Source of the DNA: Tolypeutes matacus
Lineage: Eukaryota; Chordata; Mammalia; Cingulata; Chlamyphoridae
NCBI GenBank assembly: GCA_026826555.1
Contig: JAKSZT010038683.1
Span: 954,179 to 1,018,178, forward strand
DNA length: 64,000 bases
Direction of reading: 5' to 3'
Part shown: one piece after another, positions 11,870-24,469 of the stretch
How the letters are laid out: every line of letters starts with the position of its first letter
Numbering within the stretch: position 1 is the stretch's first letter
Notes under the pieces: model-generated
The model's database searches: none
Seen by the model: the letters and a program-made list of their open reading frames with translations, nothing else
Told to the model about the DNA's origin: nothing
Position numbers and translations under genes: made by a program

Positions 11870-12145
11870 AAGATTGTTTTACAAAATATATATACAAATA
11901 AATGAGAGAGATGGAAACTGAATAGTAGCTATGTATGACAGGGGAAGCATAGAGAGTTTTGAGATGTGATGAGTTTTTGTTTGTTTTTTGTTTATTATTA
12001 AAATTATAGGAATAATCTAAATGCTCTAATAATGATTTTTGTAATGAATGCACAACTAGGTTATTATATCAAATACCATTGATTGTACATTTTGGATGAA
12101 TTTATTAATATATACCAATAAAATTGATTTGTTAAAGAATCAGTA
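11870..12145 (+). mobile_element. L1 3'-end fragment, sense
   Basis: Ends with the common mammalian L1 terminus: gatgaatgcacaact-like block, 'ccattgattgtacattttgg', then 'caataaaattgattt'. It sits at the switch from antisense (left) to sense (right) L1 sequence. Confidence 0.65.
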
Positions 12146-12149
12146 GTGT

Positions 12150-14220
12150 TTGTTTACCCTAACAATGAACAATCTGAGGAGGAAATTCAGTAGGAAAATC
12201 CGTTTATAATACCAACATAAAGATTCAAATAACTAGGAATAAATTTATCCAAGAATTTATAGGTCTTATACATGGAAAACAGCAAAAATTTGTTAAAAGA
12301 AATCAAAGAAGATGTAAATAAGTGAAAGGAGTTTCCTTTCTTGTGAATCAGAAGAGTAAACATTGTTAGATATCAATTCTACACAAAACAATTTATAAAT
12401 TCAAAGCAATCACAATCAAAATTCCAACAGCGCCCTTTACAAAAATGGAAAGCCAAATATAAAATTTATTTGGAAGAAGAAAGGACCCTGAATGCCCCAA
12501 AACCTCTTGAAAATAAAGAATGAAGCTGGTGGACTCACACTTCCTGACTCCAAAGTTATGACACAGCTACAGTGGCCAGAACAGCTTGGTACTGGCACAG
12601 GTATAGATATAAAGATCAATGGAATTGAATTAAGAATTCAGAAATAGACCTCATGCTTATAGTCAATAAATTTTTTGCAACACTACCAAGTGCATTCAAT
12701 TTGGAAAGAAATCTCTTCAACTAATTGTGCTGGGAGACTGGACATCTATATTGAGAAGAATGAAGGAGAACCCCTACATCACAACATATACAAAAATTAA
12801 CTCAAAAATTGATCAAAAACCTAAAGATATTAATCTAGATTATAAAGATTCTAGAAGAAAATGTGGGGAAGCATTTTTAGGATCTTAGATTAGGCAATGG
12901 TTTCTTAGAATTTACACCCAAAGTGCAAGCAAAAAAGGAAAGATATACAAATGAGACTTCATCAAAATAAAGAAAAATGTGCATCAAAGGACTTTATCTC
13001 AAACATGAAAAGACAACCTTCTCAACAGAAGAAAATATTTGGAAACTAATATCTTATAAGGGTTCAATTTTGAAAATATATAAAATAATCCTAAAACTCA
13101 ACAATAAAAAGAAAATCAATCCAATTTAAAAATGGGCAATAGATATTTCTCCAAAGAAGATACACAAATGGCTAAATGCACATGAAAAGATATTCAGTAT
13201 TGTTAGTTATTAGGGAAATGCAAATCAAAACCACAATAATTAGATACTATTTCACACCCACTAGAATGGCTACTATTAAATAAATGTAAATTACAAGTGT
13301 TAGAGAATATGTGAAAAAATAGGAATATTGATTCATTGCTTGTGGGAAAGTAAAATGGTATAGCCACTGTGAAAGGCAGTTTTGCAGTTCCTCAGAAATC
13401 TAAGTATAGAATTACCATCCAGCTCCTGCATCCCTCTAGTAGGTGTATACCACAAAGAATTGAAAGCAGGAACTCAAATAGATATTTGCACACCAATGTT
13501 CATAGCAGGATTACTCACAATTGCCAAAAAATAAAGCAACCTAAGAGTTCATAACCAATGAATGGATAAATAACATGTGGTTAATACATATGATGGGATA
13601 GTATTCAGCTGTAAAAAGGAATGAAATCATCATGCATCAACAACATGGATCAACATTGAGGACATTATGTTGAATGAAATAAGAAAGACACAAAATGACA
13701 AATATTTTATGATTTCACTGTTATGAACTAAATATAATAAGCACACTCATAGAATTAGAATCTAGAATATAAGTTTTCAGGAGATAAGTTGTGATTAAAG
13801 TATATTGATTTAATTCTTAACTTGTACAGATTCTATTTAGTCTGATGGTAAAGTTTGGAAATGGATGGTGGTGATGGTAACATATTATTTTGAATGAAAT
13901 CAAGAACACAAAACTTTAAAGGTGAATGTGATTTAGGATGTATATATTACCAGAATAAAAATTAAAAGATAAAATATAGAACTGTACAATGCAATGAACC
14001 CTATTATAGTCTATGGACTATAGTTAATAGTACAAGAATGTTCTTACATGACTTACAACAAATAAATGACACTAATACAAGGTGATAATAATAGCACTGT
14101 ATGTGGGAAATAAAATATACTTAATGTAAATAATGGCTGATAGAACTATTTTAGTAATCTTTCATCCATTGTAATGAATATATTTACTGTTGAAATAAAA
14201 AGAGTACAATTATTTTTTTA
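12150..14220 (+). mobile_element. 5'-truncated L1, ORF2 C-terminal third and 3'UTR, sense
   Basis: Runs from the ORF2 region downstream of RT through the Cys-rich C-terminal end to a 3'UTR with the 'ctatggactatagttaatag' type block near 14020 and an AATAAA-like end at about 14197. ORF2 is heavily interrupted; its best open piece is 13369-13554. Confidence 0.8.
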
Positions 14221-14334
14221 AGTGCTATCATCAAAAATAACAAATATTCCACACCCATGCAAGGCTTTGTTGGTGATGTGGAATGTTGGAATCCTGTATC
14301 TTATGCAAGATTATTTTGTAAACTCACCTCTCTA

Positions 14335-15240
14335 ATAAAACAAAATAGAGCAGAAATAAATGAAATAGAGAATAAAATAGAGAACATTTACAAAAACAAA
14401 AATTGGTTCCTTGAAGAGATCAATAAAATTGATAAAACTTTAGCCAGACTGACAAAGGAAAAAAAAAGAGAGAAGACAGAAAATAAATAAAATAAGATTT
14501 GACTGGGGGTACATTACTACTGATCCCACAAAAATAAAGGATCATAAGAGGATACAATAAAATGTATTCCAACAAATTAGACAACCTATATGAAATGACA
14601 AATTCCTTGAAATAAACAAACAACCTTCATTGACTCTAGAATAAATAGGTCTCAACAGACAAAAAAAAATCTTAATGAAGTTCTAGTACATATAACAAAA
14701 TAGTTGAGCCATGAAGACATTATGTTGAGTGAAATAAGCTGGACACAAAATGACAAATATTATATGACCTCACTGATAGGATATATTTAGTATAAGCAAG
14801 TTCACAGTAATAGAATCTATAATATAGGTTATCAGGGACTGGGTTCATGGTATGGACCAAGGAGTTAATGCTTAATTTTCAAAGGATTTCCATTTGGATA
14901 TATTTAAAGTTTTGGAAATTGATGATGGTGATGATAGCAAAATATTGTGGTTTTAATTAACAGTACTTAGTTTTATATTTGAATGTCATTCAAAGGAAAA
15001 GTTTTAATTTGTATATATTTTAGTAGAATAAAAGAAAACAAAGGACTGTACAAATAGTGAACACTATTGTAAATGTTGAACTATAGTTAGTACAATTATT
15101 TTAAAAATTCTTTCTTGAATAATAATAAATGTACTACACTAAAACAAGGTGTTAATAATAGGCTGATATATTGGGAAAAAATACACTCTAATGTAAACTA
15201 TGAACTTTAGTTCAGAATATTTGCTTATTCTTTTTCATCT
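14335..15240 (+). mobile_element. L1 ORF2 fragment fused to an L1 3' end (internally deleted), sense
   Basis: 14335-14500 encodes the ORF2 linker before RT (IDKTLARLTKEKKREKTENK). Near 14695 it jumps to the extreme ORF2 C-terminus and a 3'UTR ending about 15240. RT and the region after it are missing, so this is either an internal deletion or two abutting fragments. Confidence 0.7.
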
Positions 15241-15430
15241 ATTAAATCACTAAATTTGTCCAACATTTTCTGTTTTCTAATCCTTCTAATGATAAGGTAA
15301 ATACAGACCAGTTGAATCAAAACATCTTTTATTTATAATATTTCAAGGCCTTTCACACAGTCAACAGATTAAGTGTAGGTTTTGTTTAGTAAACATTTAG
15401 CCTTTGCATGTTGATTCTAAGCTACTATTA
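15241..15430. other. Short unassigned stretch
   Basis: About 190 AT-rich bases between two retroposed blocks. It may be original target DNA; no feature seen. Confidence 0.4.
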
Positions 15431-16965
15431 AATTCTATGCCCATCATCATCTCCTTGTTAATTGTCCTGGGTGAGTTCAATGAACTAGAAAGTAGGTGTT
15501 GCAACTCTGATGAAATTCAGGGCACATAGATGTATCAAAGATTTAAGTCTCTGGAACATGTATTTATCAAGTATAGTGCTAATTATAGTTTCAAATAGAA
15601 GGAGCTAAAGAGCCATGTGTAGAGAACCTATAAATGAAACTAACTTTGTTACACTGGGGAGTATAAATTCCAAAGTAAGGCCCACTGACAGAGTGCTGAA
15701 TTCCTGCACTGTCTGTCTTGCTTATAGTTTCTGGTTATCTTTAGAGCCCTCAACAGCCCCACTATTTGAGGCACTGTTTACTGTGGCAGACAATGAGATC
15801 TTGATGAGACTTGCATAAGTCTAACCTCTGCAATGAACTCTTGACACACTTTGAAATCTCTTAGCCATAAAAAGGCAGTTGGATTTACAATTTCCCCCTT
15901 TTGATCAAGATCTTTTTCCAGATGCACTGTTAGTTGGTGCTTGATAATAATCCCTTGGTGCCAGGGTGGCTTATCTCCAAGAGTCATGTTCCAGGCTGGC
16001 AGAAAAGTAGTGGATTTATATGCTGAGTTCGGCTTAGATAGAGGCCACATTTGGGCCAAAAGGAGAATTTCTGGAGCTAATTCTTAGGCAGTATATAATA
16101 CTAGGCTAAATTTCAATTTCACAGGAAAGCTTCATAAGTACAGTCATCAATGTCAAGGGCCTGGCATAATGGTCTGCCTTCTTTCACTAGACAGTGCCCT
16201 TGCACTTGGGGAATTCTTGCTCTCTTATTTAGGAATTTAGCAAAACTCCTCAGAATGGGAATTCAAAATTCTTTGGGTTATTGTGTGGTTCTACAACCAC
16301 CAAGACAATGTCCAATGAACACTTAAACATAGTCATATGTCTTAGAGGCATGCTTCAGGTGAACCCCTTCCCATGCATCTCCACATAGAAGATGATGATG
16401 GACAATGCCCATCCCAAGGAACAGATAATGTCTGAAACTGCTAGCAAGATAGCTCTATCCATCTGCCCCATGGGTCTAAGACCCCTCTTAATTAGAAGCA
16501 GAATGTGCATATCCATCCCCAAATCTTCAAGACTGGGGAATGAACAATGGACTAAAGTAGACTTATTATTATTCTACTATTGACTTATTATATTTTTAGC
16601 AATGGAAGAACTCTTTTTGATGTAACAGCAGTGATTCTGAAGGATGGGAGAGAGAAGAATATGTGTAATATAGAAGCATTTTGGGGACATTGGAGTTGTC
16701 CTGCATAACATTGTAGTGACAGGTACAGGCCATTGTATATTTTGTCATAACTTACAAAAATATGTGGGACTATAATGTAAACTGTAGTCTGTGGTTAGTA
16801 GCAGTACTTCAATCAGGGTTCATCAATTGTAACAAATATACTACACTAATGAAGGATTTTGTTAATATGGGAAAGTGTGAGAGAGGAGGGGGTGGGGCAT
16901 ATAGGAATTCCTTATATTTTTTATGTAGAATTTATGTAATGTAAAGTGTCTTTAAAAATAAAATA
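15431..16965 (+). mobile_element. 1.5-kb L1 3'-UTR-type repeat with a 5' inversion
   Basis: 15431-16384 carries the 5' two-thirds of the recurrent repeat in antisense; 16385-16965 carries the 3' third in sense, ending in an A-rich tail. The join shares a 'gatgatgatgg' microhomology: both parts end on that same point of the repeat. This is the structure expected from twin priming during L1-type target-primed reverse transcription. On the minus strand 15778-16059 is open for 93 codons, including LEKDLDQKG and ISARSH-type motifs also seen in the copy at 60791-60976. Confidence 0.75.
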
Positions 16966-17734
16966 GACTTCCAGGAATATGGCATCTAAGTAGGTAAGGC
17001 AGGGCTCAACTCTCACCAGAAAAAAAAAAAAAATGGAGAAAGGGATAAAAGCTATCTGAGGGACCTGCTATCAGGATCTGCAGACCAGCAGAGTGCTGTG
17101 CATCAACCAGGAAGAGAGGGGCAGAGAGAAAAGAGGCCTAAAGAAAACTGTGAGTTACTCACCTCTGCAGTTGGGAATGGCACATATACCACACTCTCAA
17201 GATAAATAGCCTTGCTAAAATCCCCCCACAGCCAACTGAGACTGGGAAGAATGTCCTCCTCCCTGGGAGGAAGAGGAATCTGGAAGAAGGCAGAGAGTGG
17301 TTTCCCTTCAGTGAGTTTTGCCAGCTGAGCCGCCTTTGAAACTCAGCTATAGCCAGCCCAGCAAGTGGAGGTTGAAAGATATAACTCTAACGGAGAGCTG
17401 CAGGGCAAATAACTGTGGGACTGGCATCCAGCAACCTCAGAGAGAGAGAGGTGTAAGAGTGAGGAGAGATAGGGTGGGTGGAACAGACAAAAAAAATGTC
17501 CCAAGCCAGCATTGAAGCAGCCCCAAGGAGAGGGGAGGGGAAACTGAGCAGGCAGGCTGTCACACCCACCTGCCTGGGAGTTAGAAGAACAAAGTCAATA
17601 TGTGGACAGGTACATACAACCTGGAAGAGAAGGAAGACAGGAGAGATAACCAGGAAACTGTTAGAAGCCCAACTTGCCTGAGGGGAAAGAGGGCTCGGAA
17701 AGCTAGATAAGCTTTCAGAAGCCTACCTAACCTG

Positions 17735-17765
17735 TGAAGTGGATGTAGCTCAGTAGAGGAACACT
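17735..17765 (+). other. Partial tRNA-like A-box segment in L1 5'UTR
   Basis: Contains GGATGTAGCTCAGT, matching the start of the tRNA-Ala-like module found in antisense in two other L1 5'UTRs (53263-53330, 63298-63365). The B-box half is not recognisable downstream. Confidence 0.45.
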
Positions 17766-18059
17766 GGCCTCACTAGATCTGTGGTATCTACTAAGAGAAG
17801 GGATCCACAGATTTAACCAGTGGGTTGTCACACACCCAACTTGCACCTTGTGACAGGGAACATATAGAATGTGATATTTTTGTATTAGGTTTTTTGATAT
17901 GTTATTTTATATTTATTATTCTTATTTTTTATATTCTATTTTTTAATTCTACATTTTATTCCCTAAAGCTAGGTACCAATACCTGTGGAGGATGGGTTGT
18001 AGGGTGATTGATGAGTACTGGCAGCCTAAGACCATTCCTAAGAGCCTAAGAAGGAAGAC

Positions 18060-18490
18060 TACTTTTCCTAGATTGTTATTTTATTTTTTTCTCTTTTTGT
18101 TTCTCTTTATTCTTTTCCTTATTTTTTTCTCCTTAATGTCTTTATTTCATATCTTTGTTTCATTTTTCCCTCTGCCATTGTTTTTCTTTCATTTCACATT
18201 CTCTTGTTTGGAATTCTTTTTTTTTTTTCCCTCACTTTTCCGGTTTGTTATTTTATTGTATTTTATATCTTGATTCATTTTTATTTCACCTTTTTTTAGT
18301 CTTATTCCTTTATACTGTTATTACTTACATTTATTGTAAGTAATTGTTATTACTTACATTTTTTGTTATTACTTACATTTTTTGGCCACTTACATATTTT
18401 GGCTCTTTTATGGATCCTTTTCTACCTATTTTTAAATTATTACTATTATCCTCTTTCTCTTCTCCCTTTCCTTTTCTTTGGTCTTAATAT
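18060..18490 (+). repeat. Polypyrimidine (T/C-rich) tract of L1 5'UTR
   Basis: Strongly T/C-biased plus strand just before ORF1. The same tract is present at 39740-40090 (sense), and as purine-rich sequence at 29390-30010 and 62690-63010 (antisense L1s), so it belongs to the L1 rather than being a local low-complexity accident. Confidence 0.75.
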
Positions 18491-18631
18491 TTTCTCAAGG
18501 GAACACGGAAAACCTCAAGGATATAGAATAAGTGGAACCAAGTGTGAAAGTGGAACCTTAACACAAAACAAAACAAGATAAAACCCTAGAATTGAAAGAG
18601 AAGTTAACCACCTGAATAAGCCAATCAAGAT

Positions 18632-18824
18632 CCCAGTGGGTTCCATGTAATATTTTCGGTAATCTAAGCACCTCTTAAAATATATTTATATATATGCATA
18701 AGTAACATTTTTGTAAGCAAATGCACATATATGCATATATATTTCTATATCATTTTGCAAATGTTGGTATGTATTGTGAGAATTTTGATTTTTACCCACA
18801 ATAAAAAAATTAAAATTAAAAAAA
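18632..18824 (+). mobile_element. Short 3'-end insertion of the L1 3'-UTR-type repeat
   Basis: Sense 3' terminus only, ending in an A-rich run. It interrupts L1 sequence that is continuous at 53935-53990. A short duplication (aagat) is visible on both sides. Its final 150 bases match, in reverse, the left ends of the copies at 31829, 33079 and 21830. Confidence 0.75.
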
Positions 18825-19647
18825 AAGATAAATAGATGCCTAGATACCAATAAAAATTAAAAGCCATACTAATAAACAGAAAAAACAAGGCCCAATCTAA
18901 TGAACAAATTAAAACAACAACAACAAAACAAAACAAAAACAAAAACAGGAAGAGAAGCAGAACTTGGAACAAGTAATTGATGATGTCCAAACAAATATCA
19001 TGAATCAACATAATGAAGTGAAAGAAGAGATAAAAGAAATTAAGAAGGCGCTGGAGGAACATACTGAAGAAATCATAAACATTCATAAAAAGTTAACAGA
19101 TCCTATCGTGATGAATGGCACAATGCAAGAAGTGAAAAATATGCGGAAGCATATAACAGCAGATTTGAACAAGCAGAGGAATGAAATAATGACATTGAAT
19201 ATAAGACATCTGAAATCCCATAGATAGTAGAGCAGATAGGGAAGGGAAAAAATTCAGCAGGGACTCCGGCAATTGAATACCAACATGGAACACACAAACA
19301 TATGAATTATAGGTATCCCAGAAGGAGAAGAGAAGAGAAAGGGGGCAAAAGGAGTGTTGGAGGAAATAATGCCTGAAAATTTCCCAACTCTTTTGAGGGA
19401 CATGGATGAACATGTCCAGGAAGCTCAGTGCACTGCAAACAATATAAATCCTAGCAGGCATACCCCAAGACATGTACTGATCAAATTGTCAAATTATCCA
19501 GACAAAGACAAAATACTGAAAGCAGCAAGGGAAAAGAGATCCATCACATACAAGGGAAGCTCAATCAAGTTAAACACTGATTTCTCATCTGATACCATGG
19601 AGGCAAAAATGCAGTGGTAAATATGTTGTATTTAGTGCATATTTAAG

Positions 19648-19681
19648 GTACTAAAAGAAAAGAAAAGAAAAGAAAAGAAAC
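19648..19681 (+). repeat. (AAAAG)n simple repeat in L1 ORF1
   Basis: About five units of aaaag/aaaga. They lie within the ORF1 region where other copies read GAAAGAGAAAAACTGTC, so the repeat expanded locally. Confidence 0.8.
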
Positions 19682-21799
19682 TTCCAGCCAAGAATGCTGT
19701 ATCCAGCAAAGCTGTCATTCAAAAATGAGGAGAGTTCAAAATATTCACAAATAAACAGAAATTAAGAGAGTTTGTCAACTAGAAACCTGCCGTTCAAGAA
19801 ATACTAAAGAGAATTCTGCAGTTTGAAAGGAAAATAAAAACAGTAGAGGAAGTTTTGGAGGAGAGGGTAGAAAGGAAATTTTTTAATAAAGAGTAACTGA
19901 AAAGAGAAAAGAAAAATAAAAACAAAATATAATATATATAGACTTGAAGAAGAAATGGTTTATATCAGTACAGCCTTGACAGTGATAACATTGAATGTTG
20001 ATGGATTAAACTCTCCAATCAGGAGATGCAGATTGGCAGAACGTAAAAGGGTATATAACCCATCTATATGCTGTCTGTGGGATGTTCACCTTAGACACAG
20101 GGATGCAAGGAGGTTGCTAGTGAAGGGATGGGAAACCATTTTACATGCAAATATAACCAGGAAATGTTAGAATTAGTTATACTGGTATTGGACAAAGTAG
20201 ACTTTGAATGCAGGACTATTGTAAAGAGACTAAGAAGGACAATATATATTAATAAAGTGGATGATTCATCAAGAAGAAAGGACAATCATGGGCATTGATG
20301 AAATTAGTTATGGTGCCGCAAAATACATGAGACAAACATTGGAAAAACTAAGTGAAGTGGTGGATTCATCTTCTACAGTTTTGTTGAGGGACTTTAATGC
20401 ACCATTATCACCACTGAACAGAACATTTTGAGAGAGGGTCAAGAGAGAAATGGAGACCTTGTTTAATATGTTGGAGGATCAAGTCCTTATAGACAAATAA
20501 AGAACATTGCACCCAAGTACAACAAGGTGTACATTCATCTCAAGCACACATGGATAATTCTCCAGGACAGACCACATGTTATTTTATAGAATGAGTCAAA
20601 GATTTTAGAAATATTGAAATTATACAAAGTAATTTATCTGAGCACAAAGGAAGGAAGCTGGAAAATATTAAGGGGCAGAGAACCAGAATAGCCACAAAGA
20701 TATAGAAGTTTAAGAACAAATTCTTTAACAATTAGTGGGTCAAGGACAAAATTGCAAAAGAAATCAGTGAGTTCCTTGAAGTGAATGAAAAAGAACTCAC
20801 AACATATCAAAACCTATGGGATGCAGTAAAAGCAGTGCTAAGAGGGAAATTTAGAGCCATAAATTCCTACATTAAGGGAAGAAAGAGCTAAAATCAAGAC
20901 CCTACATGCACATCTGGAAGAACTAGAAAAAGAATAACAAAATTCCAGAGCAAGCAGAACAAAAGAAATAACAAGTATTGGAACAGAGCTAAATGAAATT
21001 GAGAATATTAAAAAAAAAAAAAAAAACAGTAGAAACATTAACAAAGTCAGAAGCTGGTTCTTTGAGAGGATTGACAGAATTGACAGAACATTAGCTGGAC
21101 TGACAAGGAAAGAAAAAGAAGATGGAAATACATAAAGTACACAATGTGGGAGTGGAAATCACCACTGATCCCACAGAAATGAAGAATGTCAAGGGAGATT
21201 ATTTTGAGAGCTTGTATGCAAAAAATATGGTTAATTTAGACAGAAGGGAAGAATTTCTAGGAGTACACAAGCAACCTAAATTGATGGAGGATGAGGCTGG
21301 TGAACTCTCCAGACCCATCATAGTTGGCAGGATTGGGTTGGTTCTTTAAGACCTCTCAAATAAGAGAGTTCTTCTCAAATAAGAAGTCTTTACAGATAGA
21401 TTCTGCCAATCATTCCAGGCAAACTAATGCCAGTCCATCTTAAAGTCTTCTAAAAACTGGAAGTGTAGAGAACATTGCCTAACTTGTTCTGTGATGCCAA
21501 CATCACCATGGTACCAAAGCCACATAAAGGCAACACTGGAAAGGAAAGCAACAGACCAAACCCTCTAGTGAGCCTGGTTGCTGAAGTCCTAAACAAAATA
21601 CTTTCTAATCATATTCAATAGTGCATCCAACAAATTATACACCATGATCAATTGGGTTTCATCCCTGGAATGCAAGTAATGTTCAACATATGCAAATCAA
21701 TCAATGTAATATACCATATTAACAGATCAAAAGAAAAAAAAAAGCACATGACCATCTGTATTGATGCCAAAAAAAGCATTTGAAAAATTACAGCATCAT

Positions 21800-23490
21800 T
21801 TCTTTTATTATTATTATTATTTTTTTTTTTATTGCGGGTGAAAATCAAATTTTTCACAAAACAAACCAATATTTGTAAAATGATATATAAATATATATGC
21901 ATATATGCGCATTTGCTTACATAAATGTTATGTATATATACATAATATATATATATATATATTTTTTAAAGGTGCTTATATTACCTAAATGTTACACAGC
22001 TATTACAGGGATTCCCATATTCCCCACCTCCTACACCTCCATAACATCCCACATAAACATCTTTCATTGGTGTGGCACATCACCTGCAATGGATATACAG
22101 ATCCTGGGGCTTTGCAACTAAGCATAGACCACAGTTCACACTTTCGTCCACACAGTTCTGCATGGTATATGCTGATGTAAAATGGCCTGTATCTGTCATT
22201 GTAATTTCACTCATGATAATTCCTAAGCCCTGAAAAAGCCCCTGTATTACAACTGCTTTTCCCTTCCCTGCCACGAAAGCATCTAGTGGCCACTGACTCC
22301 ACCTCACTGTTATACGTTCTTTCATTGCTTGAATCACAATATGTCTACAACAGAATACCAGTAAGTCCACTCTAGTCCATAGCTCTTCTCCCAATCCTGA
22401 GGAGTCTGGGAAGGCGATGTCCACTCCACCTCCAAGTGAGAGGGGGCTCATATCCCATGGATATGGTGGATGGGATTATCCTGCCTGCAGCTGCAGGCTC
22501 TCTCCATTCTCTGATATGGCCGATGTCCATCATCATCTCCTCACCAGGTGACTTGGGTGAGTCCATTGAGCTGTAGAGTAGAAGCTACAGCTCCACTGAG
22601 ATTTCAGGCACAGCTGGCACATGGGCAGGCCATAGGCTCCAGTCTCTGGAAGTAAACCAACAAACTCCAGCATCACATATAGGTTTGAATACTAGGAACT
22701 GATGGACCATGTGCAGGGAGGACTTATTTGAGTCCAACTCTGTCACTCTCAGGAGCACAGATTCCAAAGTAGAGCCCACTGATAAGGCATCAATCTCTGG
22801 GGCTATCCCCCTTATATAAGACCTGGGTGTCACCAGAGGCCTCAGGAGCCCCTCTGTGTGGGGTGATATCAACTTTGACGTTCTATGAGATCCTACTGAG
22901 GTGTGTGTAAGCGTTACCTCTTAGCCACATGAACTCATTTGTCTTTACTTTTTCCCCCTTTTACTCAAGGCCTTTTTCCAGTCGTGTTGCCAGTTGGCAC
23001 TTGGTATTAATCCCTCGTTGTAAGAGATTCTCATCATTGAGAATCATGTCCCATGTTAGGGGGAAGGTAATGCATTCATATGCTGAGTTTGGCTTAGAGA
23101 GAGGCCACATTTGAACAAGGAGGACTCAGGTGGCAACCCTTAGGCACCCGATAACAGTAGGCTAAGTTTCAATTACAAGAGCAAAGAATTATAAGGCTAG
23201 TCATCAATAACAAGAACCCATCAGTGGACCCTCCTCCTTTTCCAGACACTGCCCTGCACTCGGGGGGCTGTTGCTGCTCCCTTGGAGAATATGGCAGAGC
23301 TCTCCAGGCTGAGAATTCAGTATTCCCTCATTTATTGAGTGATTGTCAACCCACCGTGACCATGCCCCATCACTTGATCATTTGAACAATTATATATCTT
23401 TCAAGTATATTCAGATGAACTTACTCCCTTCCCTGACACCCCCCACCAATGATCCTCTGCAGCCCCCATTGTAATCCTTCTGTGATCTAA
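21800..23490 (-). mobile_element. L1 3'-UTR-type repeat, longest copy, antisense
   Basis: Begins with (TTA)n and a T run, then an AT-rich end with (TA)n at 21930-21962, then the body. It is open on the minus strand at 22080-22451 (123 codons), and at 22372-22566 and 22585-22872, which share one frame and are split by a single stop at 22585. The same frame relationship is seen in the copy at 32409-32957. Its 5' end, near 23480, extends further than most copies. Confidence 0.75.
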
Positions 23491-23639
23491 ACCTTCCTTG
23501 AAGATGAATCCCATATAATAACCAAATACAATTAATAGGAAAATAAAATAATAATGATAAGCTTAAATGCAAGAGATAAAATACATGGAAACTCAGAAAG
23601 AAAGAAAAAAACTAAAAATAAAATATAATTAACGGATTG

Positions 23640-23880
23640 GGACATTTAAAAAATGGGAAAAAATATTTCTTAAAAATTATTTTTTTTCCCTTTTATCACT
23701 GCATTGTCGGATGTCCAGTTTGTACTCTGACATATTCCCCCTCTCATTCCCAAATGTCTCCCAAATTTTCATTTAATTTTCAAAGAAGTTTTAGGTCACA
23801 GAAAGTCACACACAGAATACTAGAGACACTCATATACCCAAACTCCTTCCCCTTTCCTCACCCCATATTAAAACCTTTTT
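23640..23880 (-). mobile_element. Old L1 3'-end fragment, antisense
   Basis: Contains the 3'UTR end block of xenarthran L1s (attttcaaagaagttttagg on the plus strand), also found around 54665. It directly flanks the tail of the near full-length L1. Confidence 0.5.
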
Positions 23881-24469
23881 CTTTCTTTCTTTCTTTTTTT
23901 TTTTTTTTTTTTGGATGGTAGCATTGTTATAACTGTTATACAGATAGTGAAACATAGTTACTAAACATTGTCAATGGTTTACAGTATAGTTTATAATTTA
24001 GATGGTACAATTTAATAATTTTTGGTGATATTTACCATGTCCTGTGTCCATTACTGTAAGGTAATGAAAAACTTTTCCTATGACCACTCAATACCCTGTT
24101 TGATCTTTTCTGTTCCTTCCACTCCATCCCCCAGGGACATATGACACTCCCCTGTCCTGACTCATTGGATGACAAGATTCATAGTTACATGCCCTGGGTA
24201 TTCTAACCTGCCCTTCCTAATCTACCCACCTGTCAACCCTTAACCACCAAACCCAGTAATACCACTACCCACATGTCCTATCCTTCAATATGCAACTATA
24301 CTCTATCACTTTATCATAGATTATGTCCATATGGGTGATGGCTCACAAGCTACTCTTCTCTTTCTCTCCCTTGTTAACCTATCTTTCAGACAATGGTTCT
24401 CAGAGACTGCTCACTTTCCTCAATTCAAATCAGTGAAGTCATATATTGTTCATCCTTCAATGCCTGGCT

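Larger units (their letters stand above)
16970..21790 (+). mobile_element. L1, 5'UTR + ORF1 + first half of ORF2, sense
   Basis: Starts with the L1 5' end (about 16972). The 5'UTR runs to about 18490 and ends in a long pyrimidine tract. ORF1 lies at about 18950-19770: the coiled coil (18964-19227), then the RNA-binding and C-terminal domains (19354-19620), separated by a frameshift and stops. ORF2 starts near 19950 with an endonuclease-like LNVDGLNSPIRRCRLAE, and RT remains recognisable to about 21790, where the next repeat begins. The second half of ORF2 does not resume. A 193-bp insertion sits at 18632-18824. Confidence 0.85.

Noticed and set aside
19648..19681. Tandem repeat as a candidate regulatory array
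   Set aside because: Short (AAAAG)n expansion inside decayed L1 ORF1.
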